Of a stretch of 64,000 bases of DNA, positions 34,046-43,996 are shown one piece after another. The DNA is from Gemmatimonadota bacterium. Lineage in GTDB: Bacteria; Latescibacterota; UBA2968; GCA-2709665. The translations under genes were made by a program, and so were the position numbers. The notes under the pieces are model-generated. The model worked only from the letters and a program-made list of their open reading frames with translations, did not search any database and was not told the origin of the DNA. Each line of letters starts with the position of its first letter. Within the stretch, counting starts at the first letter, position 1. The stretch lies in assembly GCA_028873695.1 (NCBI GenBank), contig JAPPNU010000001.1, forward strand, positions 94,021 through 158,020, given 5' to 3'.

Positions 34046-37000
34046 TCATCGGTATACGATCAGCCGCTCTTTCTCGCGCACCCGCTTCCGGCCGTCGTTT
34101 GCGGTAACCGTGTAGAGGTATACGCCGTTGGCCAGCAGGTGCCCGCCGGCGTCCCGCCCGTCCCATCGAATCTGATTATACCCCGCACGCCCCGGCGCGC
34201 CTTCCAGAATCCGGATCAGTCTTCCGGAAATCGTAAAAATGCGGATCTCCACCTCCGCCGGCCGGGACAGAATGTACGTAAATTCCGTCGCCTCCGCGGT
34301 CGGGTTCGGAACGTTCAGCACCCTCTTGATGGCCAGGTCCGACGATACCTGAAACGCCATGGACTTCTCCGCTGGACCGTTACCCAACTGGTCTGTCCCC
34401 GAAACCGAAAGCGTGTAGCGGCCGTCATCCAGCCGCGGCGACCACGTGAATTCCAGAGAGGTCCCATCTTCTTTCCGGTCAGACACCCGGTCCGAGGTCA
34501 ACACGTCGGAAATTTCATCCCCGGGTCCCGCAAGCACAATGCGCACCGATCCGGCATCTATACCGCTCGAGTCCCGGAACACGGCGGAGAACTTCGGCGT
34601 CGACGGGAGAAAGTCATCCGGTCGCACCTCCCCCGCGGCGTCCAGCGCGACCAGGTCCAGTTCAGGCCCCGTCCGATCGTCGCTGGGATGGACCTCGACG
34701 GTCTCCCCGGCCGTGGTTTCTCTCGCGTAATGGCTGGGACGCCCCGAGAGATCCTCGAGCCGCGCCGTTACAACGTTCGCCCCTGCAAATCTGGCGGTAT
34801 TCCAGACCAGCGATACCGTCGTCGTTTCACCCAAGGGCGTTTCTTCGGGAACCGACGCGCGTCCGATCAGCCGACCGTTTTCGGGCGCGCCGCTGAAAAA
34901 GGCGACGACGGCGCCCGGAACCAGATCCAGGGGACCCGCGTTCCGGACCTGAACCGCCAACCGCACGGGTTCCAGTTCATCGACCTCGAGGGGCGCCGCT
35001 TTCAGCCCGGACAGCACAAGATCGGACTGCGGCCGGTATCGGACATTCCATCCGGCCAATCCGGCGGACGATCCCAACTCCTCTCCGAACAACCGGACGC
35101 GGACCCGGATACGGTCCTCCCTGAGGTCGCCGAGGTCTATCTCGTCGTCAGCGTCGAGGCCGGTCCATTCGGCAAGCGGCGCGAATCCGCCCGACGGAGA
35201 CGCGCCGAGTATATCCACTTCCGCGCGCCCGCCCGGCGGCTTTCGAACGTCGAGCGCCAGCGTGAGCCATGCGCCCGCCGGACCGATCGGCTCCGACGTC
35301 AGCGTCCCATACGGGGGCAGCGTCTTCCCCGCGTAACGGTAGATCATCGGACCATTGAGCTGGCCCATCCACACCTTGTTGTTGATCCAGTCGTACTGGC
35401 CGGTCAGAATATCGGTCTCGGCCTGATCGCTCTCGTATTCCTCGATGAATTCCCCGTTCCGGGCGTCAACCACCCGCACCCGATGGGTCAGCCCGGTGCC
35501 GAATTCGACCAGATAGAGATACCGTCCGTCTGCAATCACGCCGTCTGTAACCAGATACGCAAACCCGGTCTCCGTCGGGGCGACCGTGAATTCCCGCTCC
35601 AGCCGCCAGCCATTCGACGGGTCGAACACTCGCACCGACCAGCCCGCGCGCTGTACGCCGTCGACGGCCGCCGCAAGATTGTAGATGTATGCGCCGTCCG
35701 ACGTGATCAACGAATGCCCGTCGAACACCAGCCCGGTTCGGAACTCCATCAACCCGTCCGGGACCTGCACGCGGTCCACAGCCCCGGTTGACGGCGAAAT
35801 GCGCGCCAGTTCCCGTCCCCGCCTGTTGTCCGCATAGATAAATCCGTCGCTGTGGTAGGTTGCCGAAACGCCGAGAACGGGCGTATCCGCAAGGACGCCG
35901 TGATTCTGTCCGGCCCGCGTGCCCCGGAATCCGGTACCGATCCGCTCGAATATATCCGTCCCCGGATAGACCGCCGTCGGTGAATAGAACCGGTTTACGT
36001 AAAGGTAGGCGCCGTCCGAACACAACACGCCCGTGCCCCGGACGCCCTCTGCGGCGAACGCCTCTTCCCGCGCGTCCGCGTTCAATCGCAGGGGCGGCGG
36101 ATCGACCACCCGGGAGACCGCGCCCTCAGCCAGCCGAACGTCTGTTCCCTCAGCCCACCGGAATACGCCGTCGGCGTCCTGTCGCCACAGGATCTCCCGG
36201 GGGGGCGCGGCGGGCTGCGCGGTGAACTCCATGACGGCGGACCACGCGCCGTATTCGTCACCCTCCCGCACCCGGGTCCGCCAGTAGTACGTTCCGGGAG
36301 CCGGCTCCGGCATCTTCCACAGCACGAGCCCCTCGCGGCCCGCGACGGGCCCGGAACGAATCACGCCCGGCCCGTCGAACGCCGGCAAGCCGCCCACCTC
36401 GAACTCTGCGTAAACTTCCTGAGCGTCGGCGCCGGGGCGGACGGCCAGGCGCACGGCGGAAGCGGGTACGACCTGGCTCTGCCTTGGCATCGTGGGCACG
36501 GCGGACAGCGTCCCGGAGACATCCAGCTCAACCTCCACGTAGTTATTGGATTCGTCCAGCTCCGGAATCTCATCGTCGGGATCCACCGCAAGCGACAGCA
36601 GATGTCTCCCCGCGCGGCCGGCCAGAGGCCACGTCACCGCCGTGCTGTCCCGATGGCCGAAGGCGGGGAAGACGCCCGAAAACAGCGTATCTGCCACACC
36701 CCGGTCAAGATTGCGGTCCACCAGAACAACCGCGGGACCCGTACGAGGGGTGATCCCGGCGTTTTCGATCCGGATCGCGACCCGGACCGAGTCTTCCACG
36801 GTCAGACCGGTCACCCGCTCGACGCGCAGGCTGCCGGAATCCAGTGCAAAGTCGGGATTCGGCAGAATGGCAAGCTCCTGTGCCGGGTCTCCAATCAAAT
36901 GTATGCCAAGCGTAAGCGTTCTGAGCTCAGGGAAACGCGTGTCCAGCGCAGCCTTCGCAATACCCAGACCGGCGCCGAATTCGCGGACCCCGTCTTTGAA

Positions 37001-39814
37001 AAACGCGCCAAACAGGCGGTCGTTCAGGAAGTCGTTGGTTATTACGGCCGCAAGCGCCGAGGCCGAGATATACGCGATCGCGCCGCCGTCCGCCTTCCCG
37101 GTCATTTCCTCAGCCAGGCAGGTGAACCTGGGATCCGAGAATTGCCCGTTCAGGCAGGACAGGGCCACCACAATCGGCAATCGGTCCGCATTGACGATCT
37201 GGCGCATGTAGTTATAGCTTTCTCGCTGCGAACTTCCTCTCAGGAACCGCGCCATCCCCGATACGCTACCGTGACCCAGGAAATTCACCAGCAGCCGTCC
37301 CTCGTTGATCTGCCGGATGACTTCGCCCGTGTCGGCATTGGGTTCAGGTCCGATATCCTCATCGTTGTAGACCTTGAAGGATTCCAGCCCGAGCGGCTCG
37401 GTGTAATTCGCCGACAACCGGTCGCTCGGGGAGGTGAAGATCGACAACGGATCGTAGTTGGCCATAAACAGCGCCCGGTCCCGCCACCTGTCGTGCGGCG
37501 CCCGGTCATAGGCTACGATCTTACGGACCAGGGCCGCGGCCCCCCGTCGGGTAGCCGCCGGAAGCCGGCCCACGAAAACATCCTGGAACAGATCGTCTTC
37601 AGGACCCGAAACGGCGCCGAAAAAGTGGTCCGTGTACGTCAGTCCCCTTCTTACGGACTGGAACGGAAGCGAGGGAACAACGGACGCAGCCACGTGCCGC
37701 TCAACAACGGAATCATCAAAATTGCGCCGGTAATCGAAGCTGTCCGCGCCGAATAACAGGAGGTAGGTCGGCCGACGCGTCCAGTTTTCGAAGGCGTATC
37801 GCACGAATCGCCGGATTGCCCGCGGCTCAAACTGTCCGAATGAGAACGCGTCGTAGATTTCCGTGACGTCCACGACCCGAGCCCGCAACCCCCGCCCGCG
37901 CCGGTGATCGGCCAGCTGTTCCGCCGCCTCCCGAAACCGCGGTTGGACGACAATGACGTAGTCGGCGCCCGCCTGCCCGAACACCGGCACCCTGGCGGCC
38001 TCCCCCGCAGGCGCCCGCTGGATGGCTTCCGAGTCCATTGCGACAAACCGTCCCGACACGGCCGGCAGTTCGAATCGGGCACGGAATCCCGCGTCCCCTG
38101 GCGTCACCTCGATGTTCCGTATCCTTCTCGCCGCGGCCACGTCGTAGACGGAGACATCGGCGTCACGAAACCCCGAGATCGAGAAGGTGCGGCCGTCGCC
38201 GGTCTCATCCGGCGTAAACGCCAGCTTGCCGTCGACGCATTCAAGCCGCCTGGAGTAGGCCACCTCCACCCAGTTGAGAAACACGTGCTCGATATAGTCG
38301 GCCGGAAAATCCGCCGCCCCCGGCGTCGCCAGCGTCACCCGGGTCGTATCGTCGAGTTCCGATACCGGCACCGTCCCTTCGGCGACAAACGCGCGCTTCC
38401 CGTCCCACCGGTCGTCAGCCACGACCGTACCGCCGGAAAGCCGCACGACCGTACGATGATCGGGTTCGAACCGTCGTCTGAAAGTCAGTCCGTGCATCCC
38501 CACGCGAATGCGGGCCGTCGCTCCCCGGGTACGGTCCAGCCCCGGCAATGCGACGGGCACGGTCACGGGGTACTCGCCAACGTTCTGAAGACCCGTACCC
38601 GGCCTGCCCGGAGACCCGGTTCTTCCCCAGTACCAATGGTCGCGATTCGCGTCGGGAGCGTCTCCGAGCGGATCATAGAGCGAGTCGACCTCGGCATGGG
38701 CCGTGTGCGCAAACAGGGCAACCGGCGGATATCGGCTCCCGGGTGACCCGTCAATCTCCTCGAATCGCCGGCCGGGCCTGCCGTCAAGCGTGAGCCAGTA
38801 GACCTGTTCCCGTCCCAGTTCGTGCTCGAAATTCCGGTCTGGCGCCCGTCTGTATTCGCCGTAGAAAATCGCGCCCTCGCCCTCACCGGGCACGCCGTCT
38901 CCATCGTCCCGCACGTCGAGGGGCACCTCGCGACCGTTCACGAAGACCTTCAATCGTTCCATGTCCCCCGCCTGAAGGGCGATGCCCGCATCCGAAAACC
39001 ACGCCGCGTCCAGCCGATACAGCCCGTCATCCCGTATCCGGATCTTATAGTAGTCGGCCGCCGGATCCAGGTTTTCCGAAATCCGCGGCTTCCTCAGCCC
39101 GTCGCCCCGTCCGGTTCGGCCCCGCCAGGGCCGCGCCTGATCCGCGTTCAACAACGTGTTCTCGTAGCATTCCTCAAACCCGCCGCCGACCCCTTCATCC
39201 GAAGGCGAAACCCCGATGGAGCGCTCGTCGCGCAGGAACCGGACGCGCACCCGGAGCCTGCGGGCGACGAGAAGCTGCTGCCGCGCCGGATTGTACTGTA
39301 TGGGACGCAATGAAATCCCGGCCACCCGCTGGTCCCGCATGACGCCGGTGCGGGTAACCACGGCCTGCTGCGCGGGATAAAGGGCATCGGTGGCGTAAAC
39401 CTCCGCATCCGGCTCGTAGACCTCGACCTCCGCCCCGAACGCCCCCCGACCGGTGGGCCGGGAATGCGGCGCCGGCAGCAGCAGCACCCCCGAAATCTCG
39501 TCGAATTCCGCTTCTGCAACCGTAACCGCAACCCGGGCGCCGAAAGGCACGCCCAGCAAGGTCCCGCGCACGGGCACCGCCGGACGCCCGGGTTCGGGCA
39601 ACCACATTCCTCCGGGCAACAGGACCCGTGTGTAGGCGACACCCTCAAGATGGACGGTCTGAAGCTGATAGTCCAATCCGTCCACCTCGATCTCGACTCC
39701 GTCCGCACTTGTCCGAACGAGTCGCGGCTCGCCTCCGTACGCCTCGAGCGCCCCATCCGGTATCGGGAGCATCACGGAGCAGAACGCACTGACAAGAAGG
39801 ATACGCGCTACCAT
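34046..39814 (-). CDS. C25-family (gingipain/PorU-like) peptidase with CARDB domains and T9SS sorting domain
   Basis: ATG at 39814 (AAGGTAG upstream) gives 1,922 residues with a signal peptide (ARILLVSAFCSVMLP). The C25 core lies roughly in residues 600-960: GADYVIVVQPRF..., YLLLFGADSFDYRR, the His motif VNFLGHGSVSG and the Cys motif VVALSCLNGQFSD, which give the catalytic His/Cys pair. CARDB-type domains (VRIENAGITPRTGPAVVLVD, VRNAGPLDLVPGA), a repeat-poor middle and a type A T9SS sorting domain (VLNVPNPTAEATEFTY, ISGRLIRIL, GVYLYTVTANDGRK) follow. PorU is the C25 transpeptidase that removes sorting domains and joins cargo to A-LPS. Being larger than PorU (~1,160 residues), this could be a PorU-like sortase or a secreted gingipain-type protease. 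It ends the polysaccharide gene row. Confidence 0.87.
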   Translation of the reverse strand: MVARILLVSAFCSVMLPIPDGALEAYGGEPRLVRTSADGVEIEVDGLDYQLQTVHLEGVAYTRVLLPGGMWLPEPGRPAVPVRGTLLGVPFGARVAVTVAEAEFDEISGVLLLPAPHSRPTGRGAFGAEVEVYEPDAEVYATDALYPAQQAVVTRTGVMRDQRVAGISLRPIQYNPARQQLLVARRLRVRVRFLRDERSIGVSPSDEGVGGGFEECYENTLLNADQARPWRGRTGRGDGLRKPRISENLDPAADYYKIRIRDDGLYRLDAAWFSDAGIALQAGDMERLKVFVNGREVPLDVRDDGDGVPGEGEGAIFYGEYRRAPDRNFEHELGREQVYWLTLDGRPGRRFEEIDGSPGSRYPPVALFAHTAHAEVDSLYDPLGDAPDANRDHWYWGRTGSPGRPGTGLQNVGEYPVTVPVALPGLDRTRGATARIRVGMHGLTFRRRFEPDHRTVVRLSGGTVVADDRWDGKRAFVAEGTVPVSELDDTTRVTLATPGAADFPADYIEHVFLNWVEVAYSRRLECVDGKLAFTPDETGDGRTFSISGFRDADVSVYDVAAARRIRNIEVTPGDAGFRARFELPAVSGRFVAMDSEAIQRAPAGEAARVPVFGQAGADYVIVVQPRFREAAEQLADHRRGRGLRARVVDVTEIYDAFSFGQFEPRAIRRFVRYAFENWTRRPTYLLLFGADSFDYRRNFDDSVVERHVAASVVPSLPFQSVRRGLTYTDHFFGAVSGPEDDLFQDVFVGRLPAATRRGAAALVRKIVAYDRAPHDRWRDRALFMANYDPLSIFTSPSDRLSANYTEPLGLESFKVYNDEDIGPEPNADTGEVIRQINEGRLLVNFLGHGSVSGMARFLRGSSQRESYNYMRQIVNADRLPIVVALSCLNGQFSDPRFTCLAEEMTGKADGGAIAYISASALAAVITNDFLNDRLFGAFFKDGVREFGAGLGIAKAALDTRFPELRTLTLGIHLIGDPAQELAILPNPDFALDSGSLRVERVTGLTVEDSVRVAIRIENAGITPRTGPAVVLVDRNLDRGVADTLFSGVFPAFGHRDSTAVTWPLAGRAGRHLLSLAVDPDDEIPELDESNNYVEVELDVSGTLSAVPTMPRQSQVVPASAVRLAVRPGADAQEVYAEFEVGGLPAFDGPGVIRSGPVAGREGLVLWKMPEPAPGTYYWRTRVREGDEYGAWSAVMEFTAQPAAPPREILWRQDADGVFRWAEGTDVRLAEGAVSRVVDPPPLRLNADAREEAFAAEGVRGTGVLCSDGAYLYVNRFYSPTAVYPGTDIFERIGTGFRGTRAGQNHGVLADTPVLGVSATYHSDGFIYADNRRGRELARISPSTGAVDRVQVPDGLMEFRTGLVFDGHSLITSDGAYIYNLAAAVDGVQRAGWSVRVFDPSNGWRLEREFTVAPTETGFAYLVTDGVIADGRYLYLVEFGTGLTHRVRVVDARNGEFIEEYESDQAETDILTGQYDWINNKVWMGQLNGPMIYRYAGKTLPPYGTLTSEPIGPAGAWLTLALDVRKPPGGRAEVDILGASPSGGFAPLAEWTGLDADDEIDLGDLREDRIRVRVRLFGEELGSSAGLAGWNVRYRPQSDLVLSGLKAAPLEVDELEPVRLAVQVRNAGPLDLVPGAVVAFFSGAPENGRLIGRASVPEETPLGETTTVSLVWNTARFAGANVVTARLEDLSGRPSHYARETTAGETVEVHPSDDRTGPELDLVALDAAGEVRPDDFLPSTPKFSAVFRDSSGIDAGSVRIVLAGPGDEISDVLTSDRVSDRKEDGTSLEFTWSPRLDDGRYTLSVSGTDQLGNGPAEKSMAFQVSSDLAIKRVLNVPNPTAEATEFTYILSRPAEVEIRIFTISGRLIRILEGAPGRAGYNQIRWDGRDAGGHLLANGVYLYTVTANDGRKRVREKERLIVYR

Positions 39815-39819
39815 GTTCT

Positions 39820-41520
39820 CTACCTTGTTTCGTTTCGAAGCTGCAATCCGCCGACGCCTCCGCGGTCGAATATCGCTACGCGGTCGTGGGGTCCCGTTTC
39901 GAGTACGAATTCGGCCGTTCCGGGGCCATGAAACCGGGATTCGCCCCACGGCTTCCGGATTACGCCGGGTCGCAGCTTGCCGTCCGGCCCGTATAGCGAT
40001 CCGGCGTCCGCCTGCCCATGCGCCGAGAAATAGCCGCCGTTCCTGACTTCGATTCGCCAGTGCGCCGGTCCCAGCCGCGTGACCCCGGTCTCAAAGCCGG
40101 CCGGATCCGTAAGCCAGCAATGGTTCACGGCAACCACGGGCGTTTCGACGCCGGTGCGGACCGCCAGCGCATTGGTCAACCCGAATGCGTACAGCGGTAT
40201 TTCGCCGAGGCTGCCCGGCGGACTCAATGCCGAAGGTACATTGAGTACGTAAAGTGTTCCTCTGTTTTCTTTCGCGAGCGGCGCCAGGGTTTTCAAGACG
40301 TTCTCACTCAGGACGGAAGCTTCCCGCCAGAACCATCCCTCGCGCGCAAGCGCCAGCCCGTAGTATCCGACCAACGCCGCCAGAAGCAGGTTCCTGCAGC
40401 GCAGAACGGCCTTTCGGTCGGGCTGCCACGCCGCCCAGACGTTCGCAACCGCAATGCAGAAGAACACGGAAGGCAGGTAGAGATACCACCGGTGAACCCT
40501 GCCCAGAACCGGCGCCAGACCGACCAGGGTCAACCCGCCAAGGTACAACGTGTCCCGAAGCACCCGGCGCGGACGTCCGGACAACCAGAACACGACGGCG
40601 GTCGCCGCCGACAGAACGACGCCGAAAAACCGGACATCCGTCATCCCCATTTTCGCGCCGGACTTGAGCACGTCAAGGCCGAGGCCGGGCAGCGTCAGGT
40701 TCCGATCCGGAATCCCGGACAGTATCCCGCCCAGAACCATCCAGCGCGCGCAGAGGTAGATGATCATGGCCGTAATACTGCACAAGAGCGCCCTGCGCGC
40801 CATCGCGGATCGCACCGACCCCTCATGACAGAACAGGATCAGCAGGACCGCCGGCAGGGACAGCGCCATTTCCTTTGAAAAAAACGCCAGCATGGCGCAC
40901 AGGCCCGCACCCGCGAGCAGCCCCGGAGACGGGCGTTCCCGGTAGGCCAGAAACAGGAGAAGCGCGGACAGATAGAACAGCGCGCAGACGGAGTCCGTGC
41001 GGCCCACGATCCAGTATACGGTATCCACGTGGACGGGCAACAGGAAGAAGAGAAAGAGCGCCGACCAGGCGGCAAATGCACCCTTCAGCAGGCGCAGCGC
41101 CAGCAGATAGACCAGAATCCCGCAAAAACAATGGACCAATACGTTGACGACGTGGTGTGGAAGCGGATTGTATTCCGCCAGCAGGAAGGTGCCGTAGAAC
41201 GTCAGGGCGACAACCGGACGATAGTATCCTCCGGCGCCTGCGAGCCCCGTCCAGCCGGTGGTAAGAAGCGATCGCAGTCCCTCCTCGCACAGACGGAGGT
41301 GCCCCCAGTCGTCGTCCAGCAGTGACACGCCCGAAGAAAGCCAGACAAGCAGAAGGGCGGCCAACCCGAACACCGCGCCCCCCGTACAGGTCCAGCCGAT
41401 GGAACCCTGGTCCCGCAAGGCGACTCCCATGAATCCAAATAAAAAAACCGGCGTACGGCCAGCCCCGTCCGTTCCGGCAATCGGGTCCTGACGGTCTAAC
41501 GCCAGTTGACAAACCTTCAT
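39820..41520 (-). CDS. GT-C family membrane glycosyltransferase (PMT/TMTC-like)
   Basis: 566 residues with about ten or more hydrophobic segments. An acidic cluster (SLLDDDWGH, D69-D71) in the first long loop, YYRPVVALTF, then VYWIVGRTDSVCALFYLSAL and a KEMALSLPA loop are typical of GT-C enzymes that use polyprenyl-phosphate sugars, in particular the PMT/TMTC-like group. The ~130-residue C-terminal part is soluble and would face the periplasm. The start is uncertain: ATG 41520 lacks a Shine-Dalgarno, and ATG at 41430 is an alternative. It lies five bases upstream of the C25 peptidase, so the two are probably translated from one mRNA. Confidence 0.75.
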   Translation of the reverse strand: MKVCQLALDRQDPIAGTDGAGRTPVFLFGFMGVALRDQGSIGWTCTGGAVFGLAALLLVWLSSGVSLLDDDWGHLRLCEEGLRSLLTTGWTGLAGAGGYYRPVVALTFYGTFLLAEYNPLPHHVVNVLVHCFCGILVYLLALRLLKGAFAAWSALFLFFLLPVHVDTVYWIVGRTDSVCALFYLSALLLFLAYRERPSPGLLAGAGLCAMLAFFSKEMALSLPAVLLILFCHEGSVRSAMARRALLCSITAMIIYLCARWMVLGGILSGIPDRNLTLPGLGLDVLKSGAKMGMTDVRFFGVVLSAATAVVFWLSGRPRRVLRDTLYLGGLTLVGLAPVLGRVHRWYLYLPSVFFCIAVANVWAAWQPDRKAVLRCRNLLLAALVGYYGLALAREGWFWREASVLSENVLKTLAPLAKENRGTLYVLNVPSALSPPGSLGEIPLYAFGLTNALAVRTGVETPVVAVNHCWLTDPAGFETGVTRLGPAHWRIEVRNGGYFSAHGQADAGSLYGPDGKLRPGVIRKPWGESRFHGPGTAEFVLETGPHDRVAIFDRGGVGGLQLRNETR

Positions 41521-41609
41521 ATGTCGAATCGCGAACCGCGTGCGGGCGTGTTCACCCAGGCCTTTACCGCGACCCCGACGCGCGAACCTTTGTATTGGCG
41601 ATCGATTCG

Positions 41610-42584
41610 CTAGGACTCGAAATAGTTGATAATGCGCCGCAGGGTGTTGTCGAGGCTCATTTTCGGCTCGTAGTTTACAAACGATCTGATCTTGGAGAGA
41701 TCCGGCACCCGATAGTTGAGGTCTTCGTACGATCCCTTTGCGAATGCCTGGTCGTAAGGTACGAATTCAATCGGCGCGTCGCTTTCCGTCAGCGTCTTGA
41801 CTTTGTGCGCCAGATTGACAATGCTGGTTTCATTGGTCTCGACGTTCCCGCCCAGATTGAAGATTTCTCCCGGCGAATCGGGATGTTCGGTCAGCGCCAC
41901 CAGACCGTCGAGAGCATCTTCGATATCGGTAAAGCAGCGCCGTTGTTCCCCGTCGCCGTACACGGTAATCGGGTGGCCCAGGAGCGCCTGCTTGACCATG
42001 CGCGGTACGACCATCCCGTAGTCGCCGGTCTGCCTGGGGCCGATAACGTTGAAAAACCGCACAATGAGCATCGGCAGTTTCTTTTCACGCCAGTACGACA
42101 GGCCCAGCATCTCGTCCACCGCCTTCGTCGTGGAATAGATCCAGCGGTCGACGGTTATGGGCCCGAGCAGCCGATCGTCGTTTTCCTGGAAGGAAACCTT
42201 GCCGTTCTTCTTGCCGTACACCTCGGACGTCGACGCGAGCATAACGCGCTTCTTGTCCTTGTTGGCCAGTTCAAGGACAATCTCGGTGCCCCGGATATTG
42301 GTTGTCAGGGAGTGAAGCGGATTGTCGATGATGTAATTCACGCCCACCGCGGCGGCCAGGTGATAGATCGTATCGGACCATTCCACCAGCGGACGCAGCG
42401 TATCCGACTCCAGTATCGTGCCAACCTTGATGTTGAATCGGGGGTTGGACTCCAGATGGCGGATATTCTTGTAGTCTCCGGTGGAAAGATCGTCGAGTAC
42501 GGCAACCTCATCGCCGCGCCTCAAATGCCGTTCGGCCAAGTGTGATCCTATAAACCCCGCCCCGCCGGTAATCAACACCTTCAT
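41610..42584 (-). CDS. NAD-dependent sugar-nucleotide epimerase/dehydratase (extended SDR)
   Basis: 324 residues, the usual length for the family. GGAGFIGSH (7-15) is the NAD-binding loop. STSEVYG and YSTTK provide Ser and the Tyr-XXX-Lys catalytic set, and RFFNVIGPRQ and DGEQRRCFTDIEDA are family motifs. It resembles UDP-glucuronate decarboxylase / GDP-mannose dehydratase / 4-epimerase relatives; the exact sugar cannot be told from sequence. The ATG overlaps the upstream GT4 stop (ATGA) and follows GGGAAGGGAAG. It supplies a precursor for the polysaccharide made by this gene row. Confidence 0.88.
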   Translation of the reverse strand: MKVLITGGAGFIGSHLAERHLRRGDEVAVLDDLSTGDYKNIRHLESNPRFNIKVGTILESDTLRPLVEWSDTIYHLAAAVGVNYIIDNPLHSLTTNIRGTEIVLELANKDKKRVMLASTSEVYGKKNGKVSFQENDDRLLGPITVDRWIYSTTKAVDEMLGLSYWREKKLPMLIVRFFNVIGPRQTGDYGMVVPRMVKQALLGHPITVYGDGEQRRCFTDIEDALDGLVALTEHPDSPGEIFNLGGNVETNETSIVNLAHKVKTLTESDAPIEFVPYDQAFAKGSYEDLNYRVPDLSKIRSFVNYEPKMSLDNTLRRIINYFES

Positions 42585-43804
42585 GCGTACTTCCCTTCCC
42601 AGCAGTCACCCGGAGAAGCGCCTCCGGCCCGCTTGTTTTCGGATAGCTTACGGTAGAGGCGGCTGAAATCTTCCGCCAATCTTGTCATCCCGTACGATTC
42701 AACGACTTCGCGCCGCACTTCAGCGGAGATCTCGCGCCGCTCCCGTAACACCCGCTGAATCCCTGCGGCAAGCGCCTTGTGGTCGCCAGGCGCGACCATC
42801 AGGCCAATCCTCTCGCTCCGAAGCAAATCGGGCACGCCGCCCACCCGGGTGGCAACCACGTAACATCCGCACGCCACCGACTCCAGCAGCGCAACCGGCA
42901 ACCCCTCGTGACGTGAAGACAGCACCGACAGGTCGAGGGAACCGTATATCCGCGCCATGTCGCTGCGAAAACCCGTAAACCGTACCCTGTCTCCGAGTCT
43001 TGTTTCCCGCGCCGCAAATTCGAGTTCAGCCCGCAGTTCACCGTCGCCGATCACGACAAACCGGACGTCCGGCATGGCCTCGGCCACCTGTTCGGCGGCG
43101 GACAGGAAGACGTCGACGCCCTTGATGGGCACCAGCCGCGCCACAATACCGACAAGCCTCGTCGAGGCGCCGAAACCCAGTTCTTCGCGGAAACCCGCTT
43201 CGCCCCGCCGCCGGTTCAGAAACGGCTCCAGATCCACACCCAACGGAACGGTGCGGATACGGGAAGGCGCCGCGATACGATCCGCCAGGAGTTCATCGCG
43301 TTGCCGATCCGAGACGGCCACCAGGACGTCGGTTCGGCGGGCGAGCAACCTTTCCACAAGCACGATCAGGCCGGTCTTCCAGGCCGAAAAGTAGCCTTTG
43401 AAGACCAGACCGTGATACGTATGCAGCGTTACCGGCACGCCGGCCAGCCAGGCCGCGATACGACCGACCACGCCCGCCTTTGACTTGTGGGTGTGGACAA
43501 TGTCCGGACGAACGCGCCTAAGCAGCCGATACAGCGCCACGAGCACCCTGATATCGCGAATCGGTACGATCGCCCGGCTGAACCCGCGCATCTCCAGGGG
43601 TTGAATTCCGGAGCGGCGGATGACGTCGTCCATTTCGGCTTCGCCGGGCGCGACCTGCCCCTTCACCACGGTGGATCGATAACCCCGGGACGCCAACGCC
43701 CGGGTAAGAAAGAGCAGATAGGGCGTTGGGCCGCCAACGTTCAGGCGATCGATAATCTGAACCAATTGAATCGGCGTCCGCCCCGGCAGATGATCCGCCG
43801 GCAC
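42581..43804 (-). CDS. GT4-family glycosyltransferase (GT-B fold)
   Basis: 407 residues, GTG start with no clear ribosome site. The N-terminal domain shows DRLNVGGPTPYLLFLTRAL and IVHTHKSKAGVVGRIAAWLA. The C-terminal GT4 core carries GIVARLVPIKGVDVF, FVVIGDGELRAELE and the EGLPVALLESVACG donor-binding E..E motif. It transfers a nucleotide-linked sugar to a lipid-linked glycan on the cytoplasmic face. It overlaps the epimerase gene by four bases. Donor and acceptor are not deducible. Confidence 0.9.
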   Translation of the reverse strand: MPADHLPGRTPIQLVQIIDRLNVGGPTPYLLFLTRALASRGYRSTVVKGQVAPGEAEMDDVIRRSGIQPLEMRGFSRAIVPIRDIRVLVALYRLLRRVRPDIVHTHKSKAGVVGRIAAWLAGVPVTLHTYHGLVFKGYFSAWKTGLIVLVERLLARRTDVLVAVSDRQRDELLADRIAAPSRIRTVPLGVDLEPFLNRRRGEAGFREELGFGASTRLVGIVARLVPIKGVDVFLSAAEQVAEAMPDVRFVVIGDGELRAELEFAARETRLGDRVRFTGFRSDMARIYGSLDLSVLSSRHEGLPVALLESVACGCYVVATRVGGVPDLLRSERIGLMVAPGDHKALAAGIQRVLRERREISAEVRREVVESYGMTRLAEDFSRLYRKLSENKRAGGASPGDCWEGKYA

Positions 43805-43996
43805 GCCGACGCCGCAGGTGGAACCACCAAGATCGGATTGGATAAACGGGCTCCAACGCCGGAATCAGCGTTTCAAATATAAACACCCTGTGATAAACCG
43901 GCAATGCAAAAGTTATTTTACAAATATAAGTGAGTCGAATAGACGTGTGCGTCCCTTCGACGCGCCGCTCATCGCAACAGGATCCGCGACGTCCGC

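Noticed and set aside
33992..35791. 599-codon plus-strand open frame opposite the C25 peptidase
   Set aside because: High-GC antisense shadow; Arg/Pro-rich, no motifs, while the minus strand encodes recognised domains throughout.
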